Part shown: positions 16,423 to 25,440 of the stretch, piece by piece
Layout of the letters: every line of letters starts with the position of its first letter
Numbering within the stretch: the stretch's first letter is position 1
Notes under the pieces: model-generated
Told to the model about the DNA's origin: nothing
The model's input: the letters and a program-made list of their open reading frames with translations, nothing else
Databases searched by the model: none
Assembly: GCF_002394865.1 (NCBI RefSeq)
Contig: NZ_DGUZ01000009.1
Span: 304,357-368,356, forward strand
DNA from: Fibrobacter sp. UBA4297
GTDB taxonomy: Bacteria > Fibrobacterota > Fibrobacteria > Fibrobacterales > Fibrobacteraceae
DNA: 64,000 nucleotides
Direction: 5' to 3'
Made by a program: the position numbers and the translations under genes

Positions 16423-16675
16423 TTGTCAATTACGTTTGTATTCCCTATATGCGTCTTTTCTAGGCTTTGTGATACATTTGTTTTCTGTATCAATTCTTGT
16501 GTCGTTTTGGGTTTGTACGAATTTTGGGGTCGGCTCAATTCGAGCCGTGGGGTAGTCGCTCGTCCATGACCGAGCCAACAGGCTTGCGCTCGTAGAGCGC
16601 AACGCATAATGTTCAAAGCGGCCTAGAGTTGCGAACTTAAATGCCCTTGCAATGAAAGTCGCAAGGGTGTTTTTG
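16423..16675 (+). ncRNA. Candidate structured small RNA between two minus-strand genes
   Basis: A promoter-like TTGTCA-17 nt-TATATG lies from about 16423, and a terminator at 16644-16675 (CCCTTGC/GCAAGGG then TGTTTTTG). Between them, TCTAGG plus CTTTG (about 16465-16476) can pair with CAAAG and CCTAGA near 16613-16627, enclosing hairpins TGATAC/GTATCA, CGGCTC/GAGCCG and a perfect TTGCGCTC-GTA-GAGCGCAA. There is no coding sequence on the plus strand. The class is not recognised. A GC-rich part (about 16535-16610) may itself be a dispersed repeat. Confidence 0.4.
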
Positions 16676-16701
16676 TATAAAGTCGTTAATTGAGATTTAG
16701 C

Positions 16702-17592
16702 TTAGTTGGCGTTATATCTGCGGTTTGCATGATAGCCCATAATGCTTGTTCGCAGAGAATCTGTTGCCGATGTATCTGCGATAAACTTTGTTGTTATGTC
16801 CAATGTATCTCCACGTCCATATTGGTCCGTATATGCAAGTTTCCAAGTGATAGTCGTGTCGCGATATGATTTCATGGATCCATTGAAAAATTGATAGGTT
16901 ACCCAATCAACTTTTTCAGGAAGTCTACGGACGACGCTTCTATGATAATCATTATTAGGAGTGTATTGTACATTGGCTGCACCAACACTGCATTTTCCTG
17001 AGCGACTTGTTGCTTCAAAACCAAAGGGGAATAAATCTCTTTTTTCAAATGTAAAACCTTCAGGTAGACCGATGTGTTCAAGGTAATAATTGGAAGTGAA
17101 TTCAAAAAATTGAGCGCATGCGTAGCCGTATAGAGTCGATAAAACTTTTTGTACGGTATCCCGATTGAATTTTGGAATTTTTGCAATGGGGATGTAATTG
17201 ACAAGCGCGTTTTCGCCGAAGTTTATGTTCTTGTAAGTGGTATCGTAAATGGTGTCTTTATAGCTAGGACATTTTATACGATTGTTGTTGGCGTCACGGC
17301 ATATCTTTACCGTATAACAGCCTACGCATGTTTCGTGGTAACAGCTAAAACTGGTATCTTTTATGTTGCAATCCGATTCGTCCCATTGCGTTGTATCGCC
17401 CTTAAAATTGAGCGCTCGGTACATCTTCACGTTTTTGTGTAGTGTGCTATCAGCAATCGAAGCGTAATCTTCAAGGGAAATCTCTTTTGCGGGTTCCGCG
17501 CTATGGATTCTGTTTTCGTCATTTGTACATGCAAATAGACTAAATGATAGGCAAATTAATGATATAGACGTGAATTTACAGGATGTCTTCAT
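16702..17592 (-). CDS. Lipoprotein of unknown function (paralogue of 15486-16385)
   Basis: 296 residues with lipobox LFAC at about residue 22. The soluble part shares NFKGDTTQW, YKDTIYDTT, NFGENALVNYIPIAKIPKF, GLPEGFTF and TDQYGRGDTLDI with the neighbouring gene. A Cys-rich stretch (CYHETCVGCYTVKIC) probably forms disulfides. The neighbour uses a membrane anchor where this one uses a lipid. Function unknown. Confidence 0.75.
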   Translation of the reverse strand: MKTSCKFTSISLICLSFSLFACTNDENRIHSAEPAKEISLEDYASIADSTLHKNVKMYRALNFKGDTTQWDESDCNIKDTSFSCYHETCVGCYTVKICRDANNNRIKCPSYKDTIYDTTYKNINFGENALVNYIPIAKIPKFNRDTVQKVLSTLYGYACAQFFEFTSNYYLEHIGLPEGFTFEKRDLFPFGFEATSRSGKCSVGAANVQYTPNNDYHRSVVRRLPEKVDWVTYQFFNGSMKSYRDTTITWKLAYTDQYGRGDTLDITTKFIADTSATDSLRTSIMGYHANRRYNAN

Positions 17593-17778
17593 TTTTACTC
17601 CAAGTGGAAACTCCTTCTGTAAATAAAAATAGATAAAGTTCGTACGAAAAACAATAATTTGTGTGAACGGATTATAAAGAAATTCAGTAAAAGATGTTGC
17701 TTTCGTTGGTTTTTGTATATAAAAGAAAGTGCCGCGGCATCTCGTCGCGACACTTTGAGTATGTTATTGGTTATGATG

Positions 17779-19368
17779 TTATTCTACATATTTCTTGATG
17801 AGGCGGACCATCAAATCGGCGAGTTTTTCCACTTCGTAATCGCCGACAGAAGCTTCAATGTGCTTATTTCCGATGCCACTATCGTTTGTGAGGAATACGT
17901 ATGTGCCGCCCGTCGCAAGCTCAAAGAATCTCAGCATAAATTCGGTGTCCTTATCCACGCCACTAGCAGCCACCGGGATAATCTTGATGCCGTTCTGGGC
18001 AAAGAGTGCAATGGATTTTTGCAGGCTTTCGATGACGTTGTCCTTATGGTGCGCAGGAGCGTCAAGAATCAAGAATGCGATACGTGCGCGAGCCGATTCG
18101 TTCCAGGAAAGTTTTTGCAAGGTCGCTTCTAGAGCATAGTCAACAGCTTCGGGATAGTCGCCACCACCGCCAGCTTTCTGTTTGGCGACAAATTCTTGAG
18201 TCGTTGAAACGTTATCTGAAAAATCATCGTATCGGGTGATGTATTCGTCTTGGAGATCGCGGTAGAATAATGCTGCTGTACGCAAAGCGATGTTGTTGCC
18301 CGAACTGGCATGATCTATAATGTAGTTCAGGTCAGAAATAAGGAAGCGGATTTCATCGGTCATGGAGCCTGTTGCATCCACGATGAATGCGATATCAGCC
18401 TTTGCTGCAGCCTGCTTGGCGTCTGCACTTACGACAACGTTGACATTGAGTTGTTCGTCGCCCTGCATTGTGAACTTTATCGGTTCGATATAGCTTGCGC
18501 CATTGACGTTGAGCGAATAATCTTCAGCAACAATTTCGCCATTATCATTGGCAAAAAGGCTCTGCCAGCAGTAAGCGAATCCTGCATTATCCGTCTTTGT
18601 GGAGAATTGTACGGAGCTACCCTTAAGGAGTTCCACGGGGACGTTTGCAATGGCCGTGTTATTCCCGTCGACAACTTGTACTGCCACTAAATTCTTGGGA
18701 TAGAATTTCCAGTAGCTCGTTTTTTCGTAATACTTGTTTTCGTTGAGGAGCCCGCTCCAGAACTTCCAATTGTCGAGGTCGTTCCATTCTCCTGCCGTGA
18801 GTAATCCTGATGTTCTGTTGTTTGTGCCATCAAGGCCTCCCGCGCCGCTCGTTCCACCGACTCCACCTGCGCCACCTGGAAATCCTCCAGTTACGCTAAC
18901 GCCTCCTGTAACCCCGCCTGTTAAACCGCCGGCTCCGCCGCCTTTAGTAGATGTGGTTGCTTCAGAGAAACCGCCTCCGAAACCACCGGGAGCGTCAGCG
19001 CCACCTTCGTAGCTATCAGTAAGGGCAAATTCATAGTCACCCAAAGGCGTATCTGTGGTATTTGTCGCGCTGCTTTTGGGCGTAACACTTGAAGAACTTT
19101 CTGTTCCCGAACTACTTTCAGCGGAGCTTTCTGTAGAACTTTCTGCAGAGCTTTCGACGCTCGAAAACATTAGAGAACTCGAAGAGATTGCAGAACTGCT
19201 TTCGACTTCGGGACTGTCGGCTGAGCTTTCAATACTTGAGCTTTCGATTCCAGCGCTTGTGGGGGTGTTTTCGGCTCCTGCGGCACTTGGGAAATTCCCG
19301 ATGCTATCGTCGCTACAAGCTGCGCTCAATAGCGAAAACGCTATAACCGCCAACCATTTCTTTTTCAT
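17779..19368 (-). CDS. VWA-domain lipoprotein with Ser/Glu-rich and Gly-rich linkers
   Basis: 529 residues. Lipobox SAAC at about residue 18; a linker of SSxESSAESS repeats (about residues 40-105); a Gly-rich stretch (about 125-180, GGAGGVGG); a small beta-rich domain (about 195-315); then a von Willebrand factor A domain. The MIDAS motif is DATGSM, with a later conserved Asp in FLILDAPAHH. Probably a surface protein for adhesion or metal-dependent protein binding (inference from the fold). The gene is flanked by AT-rich sequence; no operon partner is visible. Confidence 0.8.
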   Translation of the reverse strand: MKKKWLAVIAFSLLSAACSDDSIGNFPSAAGAENTPTSAGIESSSIESSADSPEVESSSAISSSSLMFSSVESSAESSTESSAESSSGTESSSSVTPKSSATNTTDTPLGDYEFALTDSYEGGADAPGGFGGGFSEATTSTKGGGAGGLTGGVTGGVSVTGGFPGGAGGVGGTSGAGGLDGTNNRTSGLLTAGEWNDLDNWKFWSGLLNENKYYEKTSYWKFYPKNLVAVQVVDGNNTAIANVPVELLKGSSVQFSTKTDNAGFAYCWQSLFANDNGEIVAEDYSLNVNGASYIEPIKFTMQGDEQLNVNVVVSADAKQAAAKADIAFIVDATGSMTDEIRFLISDLNYIIDHASSGNNIALRTAALFYRDLQDEYITRYDDFSDNVSTTQEFVAKQKAGGGGDYPEAVDYALEATLQKLSWNESARARIAFLILDAPAHHKDNVIESLQKSIALFAQNGIKIIPVAASGVDKDTEFMLRFFELATGGTYVFLTNDSGIGNKHIEASVGDYEVEKLADLMVRLIKKYVE

Positions 19369-19568
19369 GTTAAGGTCTCCTTCTTGTTTCCTATAACATG
19401 AAATATAATTTTAGTACACAACAAAGATGTGTAAATTTTTGAAATATCGCTGTTTCTGTTGAGAAAATTGTCAAAATATTTTCTATATGCAACAAAGTGT
19501 TTTATATAGAAAACGAAAAATTCCATTTTGACACTTAGTGTCATTTTGTTTGGTTATATTTGTGGATT

Positions 19569-22154
19569 ATGCAAAAGTTTTCGCTAAAGAATATCCGCTT
19601 TTTGATTGGTGAATTTGAAAAACGATTGGCCGATTTGAGGTCTTTTTCGGATTTTACATCTAAAGCGGAAACCGCTGTAAAAGAATCTGCCGATGCGGTT
19701 TTGAACGCCCTTATCAAGGAAAAGCTCGAAGGGGTATTTCTTGGGCGGCTGGATCTTGAGCCGGAAACTTTGCTTAGTTTGACCGAAAGAAAGGTCACAA
19801 ACGCTTCTCATTTGATGGGCGTGTCCGAAAGCGTTCTTGCCAACGCATTTGCGGTCCCTGCGGCCGATGCAAAGAAAATCGTTGAGTATGTGGGGGAGCA
19901 TTACGAAAATGCCCGAAAATCTGTCAATGTGAAGTTGAATGTTGACGAGAAAACGCGGGAATCATCTGACCTTGTCCGGGCTCTTTACGTTTATCGTCAT
20001 GGGCTTCCGTTAGCGCAAAAATGCCAAGAGTATTTGAAAGAAAACGAGGCGCGTGTCATTGAAAATATCAACGCTTTGCGCCCCTATACGAGTTCGTTCA
20101 GGTTTGTGGCATCGCTCCTTTTTAACAGGGAGGCGAAAGCCCGATTCAATGCGCTGAACGAAATTTATGAGAGTGATTTTTGGCAGCGTTCTGCGTCTTT
20201 GCTCTCTGAATTGCAAACGCTAATAACGGCAGATCCGTCGTTTGCGTGGGAGGCGTTTTCTCAATCACCGATTCCGTTCTTTACCGACTTGGAAAGGATT
20301 TGCCCTTACGCATTGGGCAATGAAGAAATTGTTTCGTCGGAATTGCCGAAGGAAATTCTTGACGAACGGACGAATTTAGACGGCTTAAAGACGCAGCTGC
20401 GCCAATATCAAGTTCTTGGCGTGAAGTTTATTTTGCACCAGGGGCGAGTTTTGCTAGGGGACGAAATGGGCCTCGGTAAAACGGTCGAAGCGATTGCCGC
20501 ACTGGTGACATTGAAAAATTTGGGTGAAACCCATTTTATGGTCATTTGCCCGGCGAGCATTTTGGTGAACTGGATTCGCGAAATCCAGAAGCTTTGTGAT
20601 ATCCCAGCCGTAAAAATCCACGGACCGGACAAGTTTATTTATTTTGATGCGTGGAAAAAGAATGGGGGAGTCGCCGTTACGACTTATGAAACTTCGAGAC
20701 AACTGGAATTATCTGAAAAAGATTCCATTTCGATGGTTGTTGTCGATGAAGCGCATTACATCAAGAATCCGGGGAGCCAACGCACCGTGAGTGTCCGCAA
20801 ATTATGCAAGCACTCTAATCGCTTGTTGCTAATGACAGGTACAGCTCTCGAAAATCGCACGAAAGAAATGCTCTTCTTGTTGCAAATTCTCCGTCCGAAG
20901 ATTGCGTCAATGGCGATGGGCTTTGCTAAAGAAAGTACTAGCCAAGAATTTATGCAGATGATTGCGCCGATTTACTATCGGCGAAAGCGCGAAGATGTCT
21001 TGAAGGAATTGCCGGAGCTCATCGAAGAAGAATCGTGGATTGAAGGTGGCGATGCTGAGATGGCTGCATACGAAGAAGCGGCTGTTAAAGAAGAATTCAT
21101 GACGATGCGCCGAGTTTCTTTTAATGTCGATGATTTTGAACAGTCCGGAAAGCTGAAGCGAATCAAGGAGATTGTTCGTCAGGCAAAATTTGAAAACCGC
21201 AAGGTTCTCGTCTTTTCATTTTTCTTGGAAACGATCAAGAAAGTTTGCGTATATTTGAATGATTCTTGCATGGAGCCTATTACGGGTGCGGTGCCTGTGA
21301 GCCATAGGCAAGAAATTATCGATGCGTTTGAAAAATCCCCTGCAGGGACTGTTCTCCCGTTGCAAATCAACGCGGGCGGGCTGGGCTTGAACATTCAGGC
21401 GGCGAATGTGGTCATTTTGTGCGAACCGCAGCTGAAGCCGAGTGCCGAAATGCAGGCGATTTCTCGCGCATACCGAATGGGTCAGGTTCGAAATGTGCTT
21501 GTGTACAGGCTTTTGATGCTTGATTCGATTGACGAGAAAATCAACACTCTGCTCAAATTTAAAAAGCAAGTCTTTAATACGTTTGCCGATAAGTCTCTGT
21601 CCGGGACGCAGGATTTGGAAATCAGTCCTGATGAAATCAAGAATCTTTTCAAGAAAGAAGTTGAGCGAATCCGTGCCGCGCAAGGGAGCGTTCCGACAGA
21701 CAAAAGTCTTATTGCAGAAAACGAGTGGCTTGGAAAAGAAACGAATGAAGAAATAAATGAATTTGGCTATCGGGAACATGATCCGGTTTTGATAACGCCG
21801 GATTTTATGCGGAAAACCTGCGAACGCTACAATGAGCTCTATTTTGAAGGCGTGCTAGACGTAGACCGGTTGACTTTTGAATTGGACTATAGTTCTAGTT
21901 ATTTGGCCTGTTTTGTCCCTAACTATTTAAGCATCGTATTCAGCCGCCATTTTGAATTTGATTACCGGAAATACCGCAATACGATGGTGCATGAAATGTG
22001 CCATTATTACCTGTATTCATTTTCGGGAGAAAATAGATCCGATAACACTTTCAAATATGAGACGGTTCACGGCAAAGCATTCCAGGATTTGGTCGACAGA
22101 TTGAATTCTAAACATGCTGAGCTCAATGTGATGCTTAGAGATTGTGATTGCTAA
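19569..22154 (+). CDS. SNF2-family helicase fused to a C-terminal SprT-like zinc protease domain
   Basis: 861 residues. Residues 1-280 show no recognisable motif. SNF2 ATPase lobe 1 has DEMGLGKT (about 297) and the box VVVDEAHYIK (about 390). Lobe 2 (about 540-690) has VLVFSFF, INAGGLGLN and the SRAYRMGQ arginine-finger motif. A SprT-like domain follows (about 730-855): YNELYFEG, then the zinc site HEMCH (about 807) and a later HGKAFQDLV. SprT/Spartan domains degrade proteins crosslinked to DNA, and SNF2 motors move along or remodel nucleoprotein, so crosslink repair is the natural guess. ATG 19569 was chosen; an in-frame TTG lies 9 nt earlier. Single gene, no partner. Confidence 0.85.
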   Translation: MQKFSLKNIRFLIGEFEKRLADLRSFSDFTSKAETAVKESADAVLNALIKEKLEGVFLGRLDLEPETLLSLTERKVTNASHLMGVSESVLANAFAVPAADAKKIVEYVGEHYENARKSVNVKLNVDEKTRESSDLVRALYVYRHGLPLAQKCQEYLKENEARVIENINALRPYTSSFRFVASLLFNREAKARFNALNEIYESDFWQRSASLLSELQTLITADPSFAWEAFSQSPIPFFTDLERICPYALGNEEIVSSELPKEILDERTNLDGLKTQLRQYQVLGVKFILHQGRVLLGDEMGLGKTVEAIAALVTLKNLGETHFMVICPASILVNWIREIQKLCDIPAVKIHGPDKFIYFDAWKKNGGVAVTTYETSRQLELSEKDSISMVVVDEAHYIKNPGSQRTVSVRKLCKHSNRLLLMTGTALENRTKEMLFLLQILRPKIASMAMGFAKESTSQEFMQMIAPIYYRRKREDVLKELPELIEEESWIEGGDAEMAAYEEAAVKEEFMTMRRVSFNVDDFEQSGKLKRIKEIVRQAKFENRKVLVFSFFLETIKKVCVYLNDSCMEPITGAVPVSHRQEIIDAFEKSPAGTVLPLQINAGGLGLNIQAANVVILCEPQLKPSAEMQAISRAYRMGQVRNVLVYRLLMLDSIDEKINTLLKFKKQVFNTFADKSLSGTQDLEISPDEIKNLFKKEVERIRAAQGSVPTDKSLIAENEWLGKETNEEINEFGYREHDPVLITPDFMRKTCERYNELYFEGVLDVDRLTFELDYSSSYLACFVPNYLSIVFSRHFEFDYRKYRNTMVHEMCHYYLYSFSGENRSDNTFKYETVHGKAFQDLVDRLNSKHAELNVMLRDCDC

Positions 22155-22273
22155 AATTGGGTATAACGCCATAAAGCTATTGTCATTTTATCAAGACAAA
22201 TTCGATTTTAGCCTTATATAAAGTGAATTTTTCAACTTACTTTAAAGAAAGTAAGGGACAAAAAGGAGGCTTT

Positions 22274-23770
22274 ATGACGTATTCAATGAAGAGATTTTCT
22301 CTTTTTGCGCTCTCCATCGCATTTTTGAGCACTCTTGCCTGTGCTGCAACGATAAACGTTGACATGGGCAAAGAATACCAGCGCATCAGCGGCTTTGGTG
22401 CAGCATCAGCATGGGCGGGTTCCATTACCGACAAGAACGCCGCCTTCCTTTGGGATTCCACTAGCGGCGCGGGGCTTACGCTGCATCGCATCCGCATTGC
22501 TCCGGACGGCTCCACCTCCGAAACAAGTATCGCCAAAAAGGCGAGTGAATACGGCGTCAAAGTTTGGGCTGCTCCGTGGACATCCAAATATACTGTCAAT
22601 TACGATGGCGATAAAAAACATTTGGATTTCAATCACGCCCAGGACTGGGCAAACACCATCTTAAAGTTTACGCAAGACATGCGAAAAGCTGGAGTCAACT
22701 TATACGCGATTTCGTCGCAAAATGAGCCTGACGGCACCGGCGACAACCACTACGAACCCGATGAATTGGCCCGTTGGGTCGGCGACTATCTTGGCCCCAC
22801 TCTCGATACCACGGGCATCAAAATCATAGGCACTGAAGCCATCAACTGGTACGGATTCCCCAATTATAAAAAAGCATTCTTCAACAATCCCGCCGCTCTG
22901 AAATATACGGACATTTTTGGAACGCACGAATATGGCGGAGATCCCGCCGCTTACCCTGAAATTCACGAAGCCGGCAAGGAATTCTGGGAAACCGAAGTCT
23001 ACGATCTCGGAAGCAACAAAGAAGACGTTGGCATGGGAAGCGCTCTCCGCGTTGCAAACATGATTCACGACGCCCTTACGATTTCGAATATGAACGCCTG
23101 GCATTTCTGGTGGATTTATTCCTGCAGCGAACCCAGCTGCGGCAACGGAGCGCTTTGGCCGCAAGGACAAGGCAACCCCGATAACGTGGAGCCTACCAAG
23201 CGACTCTGGGTCATGGGGAACTTCAGCCGTTTCGCGCGACCCGGCGCGAGGAGAATCGATGCTACCAAGAATCCCGAAAGAGATGTAAAGGTCACCGCCT
23301 ACCGCGACTCCCTCAAGACGAAAATCGCAGTCGTCATTCTCAATTCCAAGAACGAGGAATTCAAGGCTGACTTTGACTTCGGAAACACAAAGATTGGAAG
23401 CTTCAAGCCCTATGTCACCGACGACAATAACAACCTCAAGGAAGGAAGCGAAATCAAGGTTGACGGTACAAAATGCAGTTACATCGCCCCGGCTCGCAGT
23501 GCAACGACCGTCGAATTCGTTCTGTGGCAAGAACCAAAGGTGGAACCGCCCAAGGATTCAACAGAAGCAATTGCTTTCAGAAGGATTTCTGCACCCCGAG
23601 TTCTTCAAAACACATATAAAGTGTTTAGTCCGATTGGTTCGTTTATCGGCGAATTTCAGGCAGGCGATGTCGGCGAACTCCGCAATACCCTGGCAAATGC
23701 AGGCTTAAGCCGCGGCATTTATATGGTCAAATGCGGGAATGCGAAGACGCAACGTATTGTTTTGAGATAA
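22274..23770 (+). CDS. Secreted GH30 glycoside hydrolase (xylanase/glucuronoxylanase type)
   Basis: 498 residues with a signal peptide (cleavage probably after LACA, about residue 24). The GH30 barrel has the acid/base Glu in SSQNEPDG (about residue 152) and the nucleophile in WETEVYD (about 239), plus the beta-sandwich side domain ending near 425. The layout fits subfamily 8 glucuronoxylanases; whether glucuronic acid is recognised cannot be read. The final 65 residues (YKVFSPIGSFIG, LSRGIYMVK, QRIVLR) form a C-terminal tail like type IX secretion sorting domains. ATG 22274 has AAGGAGG 4 nt upstream. Confidence 0.85.
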   Translation: MTYSMKRFSLFALSIAFLSTLACAATINVDMGKEYQRISGFGAASAWAGSITDKNAAFLWDSTSGAGLTLHRIRIAPDGSTSETSIAKKASEYGVKVWAAPWTSKYTVNYDGDKKHLDFNHAQDWANTILKFTQDMRKAGVNLYAISSQNEPDGTGDNHYEPDELARWVGDYLGPTLDTTGIKIIGTEAINWYGFPNYKKAFFNNPAALKYTDIFGTHEYGGDPAAYPEIHEAGKEFWETEVYDLGSNKEDVGMGSALRVANMIHDALTISNMNAWHFWWIYSCSEPSCGNGALWPQGQGNPDNVEPTKRLWVMGNFSRFARPGARRIDATKNPERDVKVTAYRDSLKTKIAVVILNSKNEEFKADFDFGNTKIGSFKPYVTDDNNNLKEGSEIKVDGTKCSYIAPARSATTVEFVLWQEPKVEPPKDSTEAIAFRRISAPRVLQNTYKVFSPIGSFIGEFQAGDVGELRNTLANAGLSRGIYMVKCGNAKTQRIVLR

Positions 23771-23844
23771 GTGAATGGTCGCCCCGCAAGGGACGACTTT
23801 TTTAATTCGCTGAGGTGTATGAAAAAGTGGTGAGTCGGTGGACG

Positions 23845-24441
23845 CTATTTGAGTATCGTCATCGCCCATTGAGGAATGTTGTCTGTGTAGCTTTTAACCA
23901 GTTCTCCATCCGACATTCTGAACAAAAGCGAAGCGTCCTGGTCTTCAACCGAATTGTCATAAACATAAAGACGATCCACCGATGGAATTATCTTCTTGCA
24001 GTTGAAAATGGACTTCTGGTATCTAGAAATAATCTTGGAAATCGGGACGTCATGACCGCCCTGTATCACTCGCTTTGCAATTCTTGCTGCATTGATGGAC
24101 GGGTGCGATGTAGCAACGAAAAACAAGCGAATGAAATATCCCTGCTGTTTTGCGCGGCAAACAAAGTCGACTTTTTCATCAGAAGAGAAAACAGACTCAA
24201 AAATAAGACTTTGATGATTTTTCAAAGATTCTTCGCGCCAAGATTTGCAATAGCGGGCTGCATCAAGAATGGCTTCAGGAGAATTCCAGTCTCCAAAGCG
24301 TTCCTGGGCTATGTTATCCGGATTGATATAGACGGCATTTTCTAGCCATTCGTGCTTAAGTATCTTCGATGTTATGGTTGTTTTTCCCGAACCGTTAGGA
24401 CCGGCAACGACAATAAGTACTGGACGATGTTCCTCAGCCAT
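23845..24441 (-). CDS. Zeta-toxin-family kinase (toxin of a toxin-antitoxin pair)
   Basis: 198 residues with the P-loop GPNGSGKTT near the N-terminus, NPDNIAQERF, and ESVFSSDEKVDFV as the substrate-binding region of zeta-like kinases. Classic zeta toxins phosphorylate UDP-N-acetylglucosamine and block cell-wall synthesis; members of this wider family vary, so that substrate is inference. ATG 24441 was chosen because the short gene upstream ends 10 nt before it. It forms an operon with the 57-residue antitoxin candidate. Confidence 0.8.
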   Translation of the reverse strand: MAEEHRPVLIVVAGPNGSGKTTITSKILKHEWLENAVYINPDNIAQERFGDWNSPEAILDAARYCKSWREESLKNHQSLIFESVFSSDEKVDFVCRAKQQGYFIRLFFVATSHPSINAARIAKRVIQGGHDVPISKIISRYQKSIFNCKKIIPSVDRLYVYDNSVEDQDASLLFRMSDGELVKSYTDNIPQWAMTILK

Positions 24442-24451
24442 AATAGCCCTG

Positions 24452-24625
24452 TTAACGGATTGTTGCGGCTGCTTTTTCAATTTCTTCAAAAAAACGTTTG
24501 GTGGCGTCTGCATTAGCTTTGCGGGCGTCTTCGGCTGCTTCCCTCATAATTTGGGCAAGCATTTCATCGGTCGGCTCTTCCATGTCCGTCAATCTGTAAG
24601 AATCAATGCTTTTTGTCGTTGTCAT
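24452..24625 (-). CDS. Small antitoxin candidate paired with the zeta-like toxin
   Basis: 57 residues, acidic and helical (MEEPTDEML, REAAEDARKAN, FFEEIEKAA), ending 10 nt before the toxin start. A GGAGCCCC sequence precedes the ATG. Size, charge and position fit an antitoxin; no family was recognised. A promoter lies at 24654-24682. Confidence 0.7.
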   Translation of the reverse strand: MTTTKSIDSYRLTDMEEPTDEMLAQIMREAAEDARKANADATKRFFEEIEKAAATIR

Positions 24626-24653
24626 AGGGGCTCCTTGATGCCGTAATACTCCT

Positions 24654-24682
24654 AATATAGTTTTTTAGGGGCAAAAACACAA
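24654..24682 (-). promoter_or_regulatory. Promoter of the zeta-like module, with palindrome over the -10
   Basis: On the minus strand: TTGTGT, 17 nt, TATATT. CCTAA and TTAGG flank the spacer end and the -10 as an inverted repeat. The 32-nt core matches the UPF0175 promoter at 25731-25759 in 26 positions. Confidence 0.6.
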
Positions 24683-24739
24683 GTTTTTGGTCGCTTTGGT
24701 TTTGAAAAGGGGCGTTATAACAGCGCCCAAGGGGAATTG

Positions 24740-24935
24740 TATGGGCGTTCCTGCACATATATGTGCGGTCGGGCTATATTCTAGGGGCAATCGGCGGCGC
24801 TTGTGCTTGCCGAGCACTTCCCAGAACCAAGCCTCGCTACGCGAGGCTCGGCCCCAAGGGGTCACTTATAGAAACACTTGGGAGTTTACTCCCTTAGTGT
24901 TCTTATCCCCTTTGGGGAATCCCTAACGCGAATGC
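24740..24935. repeat. Hairpin-rich dispersed-type element, non-coding
   Basis: The 322-nt gap between 24626 and 24947 has no credible gene. It has GGGCGTTCCTGCACATATAT followed by GTGCGGTCGGGCTATATTC at one end and ATCCCTAACGCG at the other. Inside are hairpins such as CCTCGC/GCGAGG and GGGAGTTTACTCCC, and a CCCCTTTGGGG palindrome. End sequences of the type GGGCGTTC...GGTCGGGCTAT...ATCCCTAACGC resemble a dispersed intergenic repeat I recall from other gut bacteria; this is memory and not a search. Confidence 0.5.
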
Positions 24936-24947
24936 TGGGGAAAAAAG

Positions 24948-25438
24948 CTACTTCAGGTTTTCAATGAAAGAATTCAGAAGAGTTTCGCTGATATGCCTTT
25001 TGGACATCCGAAGAATTTCTGCACAAGCCGATGCTTCTTCCTTGTTCAACAATCCATTCTCGTTGGCGGCAATCAAAATGCCTATCGTGCCGGTAATACG
25101 CAGTTTCATCGTTGTGGCTACGTGCCTTGCACGAACTTCGTCAACAATCAAAAGATCACTCTTGTTTTCGTCGGAATAGACGATGGCTTCGCTTTCGCCA
25201 AGATCCAAGTCCGTTATACGCATCAGCATGCCGACGGCATTGCTGTTGCTGACTGAAACCCTTTTGAAAAATTCACAAGACTTCACCTGTTCGGCTTCTT
25301 CCTGAAAATCCTGGTTTGAAGTCAATTCTTCGTAAACGGCTTCAGGAAGCAGGACCTTGCCAAACAGTTTTCCAAGAATGTCAAGACGATTGATTTTAAG
25401 GAAAGAGATTATCGGAGTTGATCAGATACGACAATCAT
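24948..25438 (-). pseudogene. Frameshifted DUF3368 (PIN-like) toxin gene
   Basis: Read from ATG 25438 the frame gives MIVVSD and then a stop after four more codons. One missing base near 25421 restores TPIISFLKI and the whole remaining protein (LPEAVYEEL, DLGESEAIVYS, LLIVDEVRAR) to the stop at 24948. MIVVSDTTP is the normal DUF3368 start, and its Asp is a PIN active-site residue, so the intact part lacks it in frame. The start is 3 nt past the UPF0175 stop with a purine-rich ribosome-binding site, as in working UPF0175-DUF3368 pairs. Either the toxin is dead or there is a sequencing error. Confidence 0.8.
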
Positions 25439-25440
25439 TC

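Noticed and set aside
16386..16616. N-terminal extension of the membrane protein to ATG 16616
   Set aside because: The added residues come from the GC-rich repeat and candidate sRNA, lack protein character and would bury the membrane anchor.
24665..24865. Minus-strand frame of 66 codons between the toxin-antitoxin loci
   Set aside because: It is read entirely through a hairpin-rich repeat element and has no ribosome-binding site.
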